From JBDNFP01 sp041689775 (GTDB lineage: Bacteria > Bacteroidota > Bacteroidia > Cytophagales > Spirosomataceae), in the NCBI GenBank assembly GCA_041689775.1, contig JBDNFP010000118.1, positions 1-9,080 on the forward strand: a stretch of DNA of 9,080 nucleotides. The letters run 5' to 3'. How positions within the stretch are numbered: position 1 is the stretch's first letter; each line of letters opens with the position of its first letter. Of this stretch, positions 1-5,911 are shown piece after piece. The translations under genes were made by a program, and so were the position numbers. The notes under the pieces are model-generated. The model was not told the origin of the DNA. It saw only the letters and a program-made list of their open reading frames with translations, and made no database searches.

Positions 1-241
1 GAGGTAGAGTGTTACTTTGCCAAGCCCTACCATTCCTGGGAAAGGGCAGGGCGGCCTGTGCCGAGCCAACGAAAACCTCAATGGGCTGGTGCGCCAGTAT
101 TTCCCGAAATGGGTCAGGTTCGACCGCGTCACCCAACAACGAGTTGACCAAGTAGTAGTAATTTTAAACCAAAGACCCAGGAAGAGGTTCGGGTACCGAT
201 CACCCGAGGAAGTTTTTCAAAGCGCTACCTTAAATAACTAG
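1..241 (+). pseudogene. IS30-family transposase, C-terminal fragment, frameshifted
   Basis: This is the C-terminal end of a DDE transposase of the IS30 family, which cuts and joins IS ends. Frame 1 from base 1 reads CYFAKPYHSWERA; frame 2 then continues with ANENLNGLVRQYFPK, and later NQRPRKRFGYRSPEEVF and the stop at 239-241. IS30 transposases normally have these blocks directly joined (SWERG-x-NEN-NGL-RQYFPK, then LN-RPRK-LG-TP-E-F). Here 19 bases lie where 3 are expected between the codons for ER and AN, so a net 16-base insertion near 46-66 shifts the frame. The conserved C-terminal glutamate of the DDE triad would be in or next to the NEN motif. The 5' part lies outside the window. An open frame starting at TTG 17 is only the shifted tail and not a real gene. 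Family assignment is firm; the copy is inactive. Confidence 0.88.
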
Positions 242-270
242 GGTGTTGCATTTATAACTTGAATCCACCC
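242..270 (+). mobile_element. Presumed right end of the IS30-family element
   Basis: The bases directly after the transposase stop (GTGTTGCATTTATAACTTGA, starting at 243) sit where the terminal inverted repeat of an IS30-type element is expected, a few bases past the transposase gene. The partner end is outside the window, so neither the exact boundary nor a target duplication can be verified. The call rests on position and general resemblance. Confidence 0.4.
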
Positions 271-287
271 TTTAATTCAAGTTATAA
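252..287. repeat. Perfect 13-bp inverted repeat with 10-base spacer
   Basis: TTATAACTTGAAT (252-264) is the exact reverse complement of ATTCAAGTTATAA (275-287), with the 10-base spacer CCACCCTTTA. The left arm overlaps the presumed IS30 end and the right arm lies in the flank. The stem has only three G:C pairs and no T-run follows, so it is not a normal intrinsic terminator. It may be a palindromic IS target or two abutting IS ends. Confidence 0.8.
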
Positions 288-310
288 TTCAAAGTTTAGA
301 TGCAAATTGA

Positions 311-598
311 AAAGGCAATAGGACAAGAGAAGTAGCACATTCAATAAAAAATAAAGAATTCGAAGTTGTTCAGGTTGATGAGTCCAGAATTCCCGTTCAT
401 TCCGATAAAATACACATAATAACCTTGGTGAAAAATGATGCATAGATCACTAGTTTTGTTGACGAAAGAAAAATTATAGACTGGATTGATGATGGAACAA
501 AACAAGCAGTTTGACAGGATTGATAAATGGGATTTAGACAAATGTAATGGACGAATTTCAGGTACAATAATTTTAAAGTTTGGTCTTTATACCATTAA
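311..598 (+). pseudogene. 3' remnant of a secreted LamG/DUF6250-like lectin-fold protein
   Basis: One frame is recognisable from 311 to the stop at 596-598, but it contains TAG at 443 and TGA or TAA at 512, 521, 524 and 545. The readable blocks are EVVQVDESRIPVHSDKIHII, then SFVDERKIIDWIDDGTK, then MGFRQM, stop, WTNFRYNNFKVWSL. This order (strand, a VDGxxIxDWxDDG turn, then G-x-R-x-F-x-N-F-x-V at the very end) is what the last third of concanavalin-like lectin domains such as DUF6250 or DUF1961 looks like in Bacteroidota polysaccharide loci. The exact family is my inference. The 5' part is missing, and the remnant begins just right of the IS30 end, so the insertion probably removed it. It ends three bases before the next gene and was probably once co-transcribed with it. 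Confidence 0.6.
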
Positions 599-601
599 AC
601 C

Positions 602-2275
602 ATGAGAATGAAGAAACGAATTTTTTTTACTATTCTAACAGTTTTAATGAGCCTACCATTGGTACTTTATTCCGCAGTTTATTTTTTAGCTGGTGCGGGT
701 AGAGAAATAGGAGAGTTGCTGCCTAAGGATACCGTTGATGTTCCTACGGAACGCTCGATTCAATACAACAGCTCTTCTCAGCTGCAAATGGAAATCATTG
801 ATTATTGGTCTAATGGTAAAGTAACTGATTGGGTGGATGGTGAAAAACCAGATCTGAAAAGCCCTCGAACAGTTTTAGGTTGCTTACTGGCAGGGAAGCG
901 TGTGGATGAAATAAACCAATATTTAATGAAACAAAAAGCTACCGGTACTGCAGGTTCACGTTGGTTATTAAATCCCCATGGTGGGTACAATTTTACCACA
1001 ATGGCCTGTACTCCAATTCTTTTTCTTTTCGATGACAAACCTGAATTGCTGTATCCCGAAACCAAAAAGGACTTAGTAGAAAACATCCTTACCGTTCAAG
1101 GTTCAGGATTTACTCGGAATGTTCCCTTTTTACCTATTCAGGATACAGAAAACCATATTCTGATGGCGGAAAGTTCACGCTTTTTAAAAAACCAATGGCT
1201 TTGGGATAAGGGCAATAAATTACCCCAATTCGATAACAGGAATAATGGAGTAGAAGAGGGTTTAAAGAGTTATTTACAGGAAATATTAGCTTTTGGAGTT
1301 TATGAATTTAATTCAGACCCCTACCTGGGATATACTTATTCATCATTATTGAACTTGGATGCATTTGCCAAAGGTGAAGTAAAGGAATTGGCAACACAAA
1401 TACTTGATTTAATCAACTGGCAATATGCTTTGAATAGCTACAACTTCAAACATTTTCCACCATACAGGAGAAGGTTTAAAGATGAATTTGACAAAGAAAT
1501 TGTTTCTGATTATCATTCCGTGATGCTGATGGTATGGGCTGGTTTCTACGATGATTCCTTGAAACTTGATATTTCTCATGGAAAACATCATGCACTCTGG
1601 GCTTCTATGTTGCCATACCGACCATCGGATAAAACGATGGAATGGATATTGAATAAACCAAATCCGTATTTTGTAAAAATGGGCCATGGATACAATTCTT
1701 GTCCTGAAATAGTATCGGGTGACAAAAGCTATTTACTTTCAGCGGGAGGTGTCAACCAAGGTAGACGTTCATTAATTATGGCAAAACCAACAGTTTTGTT
1801 TCTTGATGATGATTCAAAGGAATTGAAAGATATATTTCACTTGTATGGCCCCGGTGAAAATTTCATGGATTGGAATAATACAGGGGTTTATCAAGATTTT
1901 GCCTGTGCAAAGGGAAAAGTGCATATTCCGAAAGGAAAACAGGCAATTTTATCCGTTGATCACTGGCAGATTTACCCATTGTCGGATGGGATTTTTTTGA
2001 GTGTTTATTCGGAAAAAGAAGTGGGAATTATGGCAATTGTAAAGGCCAAAAGTGCTAAGGAAAGCCTGAAATTAATACTGAGGAATAATTCAGATCAACA
2101 ATTATTAAAAAAACAATTTAAACATCCTAACGGTACTGCAATAGCCTATGATTTGGATTCTCCCAAAAATATGTGGGTAGTCAAAGCTATCAACGATATA
2201 CCAGTGAATCGAAAATTCGAACAATGGCCTTTATTTGAAGGTAATATTGAAAACTCAATAATTCAAAATTTTTAA
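602..2275 (+). CDS. Uncharacterised 557-aa exported/anchored protein, possible lyase-like enzyme
   Basis: I do not recognise the family. Residues 4-30 (KKRIFF...VYFLAGAG) form a basic start and one hydrophobic segment with no lipobox cysteine and no clear cleavage site, so it is exported or held in the inner membrane facing the periplasm. Residues about 60-340 look helix-rich, with conserved-looking blocks HGGYNFTTMACTP (126-138), DTENHILMAESSRFL (181-195), EFNSDPYLGYTYSSLLNL (235-252) and FPPYRRRF (285-292). Residues about 360-535 look strand-rich (SGDKSYLLSAGG, FLDDDSKELKD, VDHWQIYPLSDG). A helical toroid followed by a beta-sandwich is the plan of several polysaccharide lyase families, and N184, H185, Y244/Y246 and R289-R291 could be active-site residues; this is hypothesis. 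ATG 602 and ATG 608 are both possible starts; ATG 608 gives MKKRIFF. Sulfatase 1 begins three bases after the stop, so the two form an operon. Confidence 0.85.
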   Translation: MRMKKRIFFTILTVLMSLPLVLYSAVYFLAGAGREIGELLPKDTVDVPTERSIQYNSSSQLQMEIIDYWSNGKVTDWVDGEKPDLKSPRTVLGCLLAGKRVDEINQYLMKQKATGTAGSRWLLNPHGGYNFTTMACTPILFLFDDKPELLYPETKKDLVENILTVQGSGFTRNVPFLPIQDTENHILMAESSRFLKNQWLWDKGNKLPQFDNRNNGVEEGLKSYLQEILAFGVYEFNSDPYLGYTYSSLLNLDAFAKGEVKELATQILDLINWQYALNSYNFKHFPPYRRRFKDEFDKEIVSDYHSVMLMVWAGFYDDSLKLDISHGKHHALWASMLPYRPSDKTMEWILNKPNPYFVKMGHGYNSCPEIVSGDKSYLLSAGGVNQGRRSLIMAKPTVLFLDDDSKELKDIFHLYGPGENFMDWNNTGVYQDFACAKGKVHIPKGKQAILSVDHWQIYPLSDGIFLSVYSEKEVGIMAIVKAKSAKESLKLILRNNSDQQLLKKQFKHPNGTAIAYDLDSPKNMWVVKAINDIPVNRKFEQWPLFEGNIENSIIQNF

Positions 2276-2278
2276 ACT

Positions 2279-3700
2279 ATGAAACGAAAAGCAGTTTTTC
2301 TTATACTATGTCTATTTGTTTTTTCGGTGGTACATGCGCAAGAGTCAAAAAGACCAAATATTATATTGGTAATGGCAGACGATCAAGGCTGGGGACAAAC
2401 AGGTTATAACAATCACCCAATTTTGAAAACCCCTAATTTGGATAAAATGGCACAAAATGGACTTCGTTTTAATCGTTTTTATGCTGGAGCTCCGGTTTGT
2501 TCTCCAACACGTGCGAGTGTTTTAACTGGCCGTTCAAATGATCGTACGGGTGTATATTCTCATGGGTATGCCATGTGCAGGCAGGAAAAAACTATCGCTC
2601 AGACATTAAAAGAAGCAGGATATAAAACTGCACATTTTGGTAAGTGGCATCTGAACGGGCTCCGTGGACCAGGGGTTCCGGTTTTAGCGAGTGATAAACG
2701 AAGTCCTGGGCAGTTCGGCTTCGACGAATGGCTGTCGGTTACCAACTTTTTTGATATCAATCCAATGATGAGTCATAACGGTGAATTTGTGGAAATGAAA
2801 GGGGAATCATCCGAAATTATAGTAGAGGAGGCACTTCGATTTATTGAAAAGGAAAAGGAAGATGGAAAGCCCTTATTTGTTGTAATTTGGTATGGTAGTC
2901 CGCATGCTCCGTGGAGAGCAGATGAAAAGGACAAAAAATCTTTTGATTCTCAAAACGAAAAGGCACAAAATCATTACGGTGAGCTGGTAAGTATGGACCG
3001 TAGTATAGGTGATTTACGAAAAGGACTGCGGGAAATGAAAATCGAGGAAAATACGATTGTCTGGTTTAATAGTGATAACGGAGGACTGCCAAATTTTGGC
3101 CCTGAAACCGTTGCCGGACTCCGCGGTTTTAAAGGTGATATTTATGAAGGAGGTTTGCGTGTACCCTGCATTATTGAATGGCCGATAAGAATCAGACAAA
3201 ACCGGATTACCGACTATCCAGCGTCTACAATGGACATTTCTCCAACCATTGTAGACATTGTTGGTTTGCCAAAATTAACTACAAAAGGACCGATTGACGG
3301 GAGCAGTATAAGGGAACTTTTTACGGTTGACTTAAAAATTAGAGAAAAACCCATTCCGTTCAGGCACATAGGTAGGGCCGCTATAGTTGATAATAATTAT
3401 AAACTTATTTCGCATGACATCAATAAAAATGAATTTGAATTGTATGATTTAGTAAAAGATCCTAATGAATCGAGCAATATTATAGAAAAGGAGAAGGAAA
3501 TAGCAAAACAAATGATTAGAGGATTCAAAGTATGGAATCAGTCAGTGGAAGCTAGTATTAAAGGTGATGATTACCCAAACGGGCTTTTGGAATCAAATGG
3601 ATACAACGTTTTTTGGAATACGGTAGAGGAATACCAACCTTATTTTGAACAATGGAAAAATAGACCAGAATACCATGACGTGTTGATAAAGAAAAATTAA
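2279..3700 (+). CDS. Sulfatase 1, S1 family, secreted (formylglycine type)
   Basis: A 473-aa arylsulfatase-type enzyme that hydrolyses sulfate esters, here probably from a polysaccharide. Residues 1-20 form a signal peptide (MKRKAVFLILCLFVF..VHA, cut before QES), so it acts in the periplasm or outside the cell. The active-site signature CSPTRASVLTG starts at C74; this C-x-P-x-R site is the one converted to formylglycine by FGE or an anaerobic maturase. Other catalytic elements are present: metal ligands D34-D35 in VMADDQG, K122 and H124 in HFGKWHLNG, H209 in GSPHAPW, D266-N267 in NSDNGG, and K285 in RGFKGDIYEGGLRVP. The C-terminal part (about 365-473) carries the usual small domain with YKLISHD and ELYDLVKDPNESSN. 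Length is normal and there is no internal damage. The gene follows the 557-aa gene by three bases. Subfamily and position specificity cannot be told from sequence alone. Confidence 0.97.
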   Translation: MKRKAVFLILCLFVFSVVHAQESKRPNIILVMADDQGWGQTGYNNHPILKTPNLDKMAQNGLRFNRFYAGAPVCSPTRASVLTGRSNDRTGVYSHGYAMCRQEKTIAQTLKEAGYKTAHFGKWHLNGLRGPGVPVLASDKRSPGQFGFDEWLSVTNFFDINPMMSHNGEFVEMKGESSEIIVEEALRFIEKEKEDGKPLFVVIWYGSPHAPWRADEKDKKSFDSQNEKAQNHYGELVSMDRSIGDLRKGLREMKIEENTIVWFNSDNGGLPNFGPETVAGLRGFKGDIYEGGLRVPCIIEWPIRIRQNRITDYPASTMDISPTIVDIVGLPKLTTKGPIDGSSIRELFTVDLKIREKPIPFRHIGRAAIVDNNYKLISHDINKNEFELYDLVKDPNESSNIIEKEKEIAKQMIRGFKVWNQSVEASIKGDDYPNGLLESNGYNVFWNTVEEYQPYFEQWKNRPEYHDVLIKKN

Positions 3701-3814
3701 GTTGACAATAGAAGTTAATAAAGAAGCAAATAAAATTTTATAGAAATACGAGACTATTTTTACTAAATATTACAAATTAATCAATTTTTTATATCTTAGA
3801 TTGAAATATTTTAA
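3701..3814. other. AT-rich gap between sulfatase 1 and the esterase remnant
   Basis: This stretch holds no open frame worth calling, no GC-rich hairpin followed by T's, and no clear Bacteroidota -7 element (TAnnTTTG). It is where the start codon and signal peptide of the esterase should be, but nothing in any + frame reads as a convincing signal peptide in frame with it, so the 5' end of that gene seems eroded. Confidence 0.5.
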
Positions 3815-4553
3815 GTGGATAAAATTTTCGTTAAAATCCTCGAAGACTTAGATATTTATCTCGTAATAGGTCAATAAAACATGGCTGGTAGGGCTGAAAT
3901 AAGATCGAAAGATAATATTTCTATTCAACACTTTTACCTCTTTTCTGGCGATAGCACAATCCCTTGCCTTGAGGCAACAAATCCGCTAAATCGTTATTCA
4001 ATGGTGCGAAAATATATGAAAATGCAACGCTTAAGTTCTGCCTTTTCTTTTGCACAGTCAATGTCATTAACAAACTTAAATAGGGAGATTGGGCTTGTAA
4101 TGAATGCAAGAGAGGGGACAAAAATAGTTGATTGGTTACCAGGAACTAAATTATACTAAGAGGCAATAGAGCAAACTAATAAAGCAATAAAATACGGAAA
4201 GTTAAAAGGAATTATTTGGCATCAAGGGGAAGGGGATTATCATCCTATTCGTGTCGACTTATACCTAGGTCGTCTCGAAATACTTATTAATTCCATTCGC
4301 GAAGAGTTTCATGATCCCAATATCCCATTTATTGGTGGGCAACTTTGCGAAAATAAAAACAGATATTCCTTTAATGAAATGATTTTGAAATTACCTGATA
4401 TTATTCAATATACCGGAGTTGCTAGTTCCGTAGGCACAAAAACCATAGACGGTACTCATTATGGTTCTGGAAGTGCAATTATCTTGGGAAATAGATATGC
4501 AGATGAAAAGAATTCAAATGGAAATGAAAAAAGAAACAATAAAAATAATTTAA
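3815..4553 (+). pseudogene. SGNH/SASA-type carbohydrate esterase (sialate O-acetylesterase-like), two nonsense codons
   Basis: One continuous frame matches the SASA/CE6-like esterase fold, enzymes that remove acetyl or similar groups from polysaccharides. In order: DLDIYLVIGQ, TAA (3875-3877), NMAGRAEI; NPLNRYSMVRK; SFAQSM; IGLVMNAREGTKIVDWLPGT; TAA (4157-4159); KLKGIIWHQGEGDYHP; NIPFIGGQLCE; TKTIDGTHYGSG; LGNRYADE. The block I motif is normally GQSNMAGR, so the first stop replaces the nucleophile serine itself. The catalytic D-x-x-H is still there in DGTHY, and the WHQGExD block is intact. Only the signal peptide is missing; about 230 residues are readable, nearly full size. The native stop has also gone: the frame runs on through an A-rich linker into sulfatase 2, while another frame would stop at 4551-4553, suggesting an indel near 4508-4520. 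A 92-aa open frame from ATG 3881 is just the piece between the two stops. Confidence 0.9.
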
Positions 4554-4564
4554 ATATTAAAAAT

Positions 4565-5902
4565 ATGAAGTTTGATAACCTTGGAAAATACTTATTATCA
4601 TTCCTATTATTTACAATACTTAGGCTTGCAAATGCACAGGAAAAGCCCAATGTAATTGTGATTTATTCAGATGACCAAGGAGCAATTGACTTAAATTGTT
4701 ATGGTGCCAAAGATTTGGTAACGCCTAATATCGACGGGCTGGCAAAAAAAGGTATCATGTTTACTCAGTTTTATGCTGCACCCGTTTGTTCCCCGTCAAG
4801 AGCATCATTGCTGACAGGATTGACTGCACAACGCGCAGGAGTACCTGGAAACGCAGGTGCAAATGCCCAAAGCAACGCCGGCTTGCCAGGTGACAAATAC
4901 ACCATGGCAGAAATGTTCAAAGGTGCTGGTTATAAAACAGCTCATATCGGTAAATGGCATTTGGGATATCAGCCAGAAATGAGTCCTAATGCACAGGGAT
5001 TCGATTATACCTTCGGTCATTTAGTAGGTTGTATCGATAACTACTCTCATTTTTATTATTGGAATGGGCCAAATCGGCACGACTTATACCGCAATGGAAA
5101 AGAGGTATTCTACCCCGGCGAATATTTTCCCGACCTCATGGTTAAAGAAGCTGGACAGTACATGGAGGAAAATAAGAGCAAGCCTTTTTTTATGTATTTC
5201 GCCATAAATATGCCGCACTATCCATATCAGGGAGATCCGAAATGGCTAGAATATTACGAGGGGAAAGGTGTTACTTATCCGAGGAATTTATATGCAGCGT
5301 TTGTTTCAACCCTCGACTACAAAATTGGGTTGCTATTAGAGAAAGTTTCAGAACTGGGATTAAGTGATAATACAATCATAATTTTTCAGTCCGATAATGG
5401 TTATTCAACCGAAGAACGAGCGCATTTTGGCGGGGGGAGTGCAGGAATTTATCGTGGTGCAAAATCCTGTTTATTTGAAGGCGGAATTAGGGTTCCGGCA
5501 ATAATTAGCTGGCCCGGGAAAATAAATTCTGGCGAAGTTCGTGACCAGTTTGCAGTGAATACGGACTGGATGCCAACTTTGGCAGAATTATGCAACATTA
5601 GGCTGGACATAAGGAATCTTGATGGTAAAAGTATTGTGCCGATCATAAATAGCCCCAATGCTGTAACAAGTCATGCCGATGGATATTGCTGGGCATTTAA
5701 GGACATGTGGGTTGCTCGGAAAGGGAAATGGAAATTGTTGGGAAACCCACACGATACCAGCCAACCAAAAACAGTTTTTACGAAAAAACAGTTTTTAGTG
5801 AATTTGGAAGTAGATCCGGGCGAGAAAGTAAACCTGGTAGAAAGGTTTCCCGAAAAGGTAAAGGAATTGGAACAACAGTATCAGCTTTGGTTAACGAATT
5901 AA
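4565..5902 (+). CDS. Sulfatase 2, S1 family, secreted (formylglycine type)
   Basis: A 445-aa sulfatase starting at ATG 4565, chosen because a signal peptide begins there (MKFDNLGKYLLSFLLF..LANA, cut before QEKPNV). The frame is open upstream to 4160, but that extension (for example from ATG 4379) encodes the end of the dead esterase plus an Asn/Lys-rich linker and is not part of this protein. CSPSRASLLTG with C75 is the formylglycine site. D36-D37 (YSDDQG), K130 and H132 (HIGKWHLGY), H218 (NMPHYPY), D277-N278 (QSDNGY) and K300 (YRGAKSCLFEGGIRVP) supply the metal-binding and sulfate-binding residues. The C-terminal small domain runs to WVARKGKWKLLG and NLEVDPGEKVNL. It differs clearly from sulfatase 1 in the 95-190 and 280-300 loops, so a different sulfate position or residue is likely. 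The lyase gene starts 9 bases downstream after an A-rich leader. Confidence 0.96.
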   Translation: MKFDNLGKYLLSFLLFTILRLANAQEKPNVIVIYSDDQGAIDLNCYGAKDLVTPNIDGLAKKGIMFTQFYAAPVCSPSRASLLTGLTAQRAGVPGNAGANAQSNAGLPGDKYTMAEMFKGAGYKTAHIGKWHLGYQPEMSPNAQGFDYTFGHLVGCIDNYSHFYYWNGPNRHDLYRNGKEVFYPGEYFPDLMVKEAGQYMEENKSKPFFMYFAINMPHYPYQGDPKWLEYYEGKGVTYPRNLYAAFVSTLDYKIGLLLEKVSELGLSDNTIIIFQSDNGYSTEERAHFGGGSAGIYRGAKSCLFEGGIRVPAIISWPGKINSGEVRDQFAVNTDWMPTLAELCNIRLDIRNLDGKSIVPIINSPNAVTSHADGYCWAFKDMWVARKGKWKLLGNPHDTSQPKTVFTKKQFLVNLEVDPGEKVNLVERFPEKVKELEQQYQLWLTN

Positions 5903-5911
5903 AAATAAATT

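Noticed and set aside
451..458. TAGTTTTG, a match to the Bacteroidota -7 promoter element TAnnTTTG
   Set aside because: It lies within the lectin-like remnant, has no good TTTG element at the right distance upstream, and one such 8-mer is expected by chance in AT-rich DNA.
341..541. 66-aa minus-strand open frame containing YFIGMNGN
   Set aside because: The motif looked tempting for a lectin-like domain, but the + strand frame gives several ordered matching blocks and ends next to the following gene; the minus frame has no neighbours or start signal.
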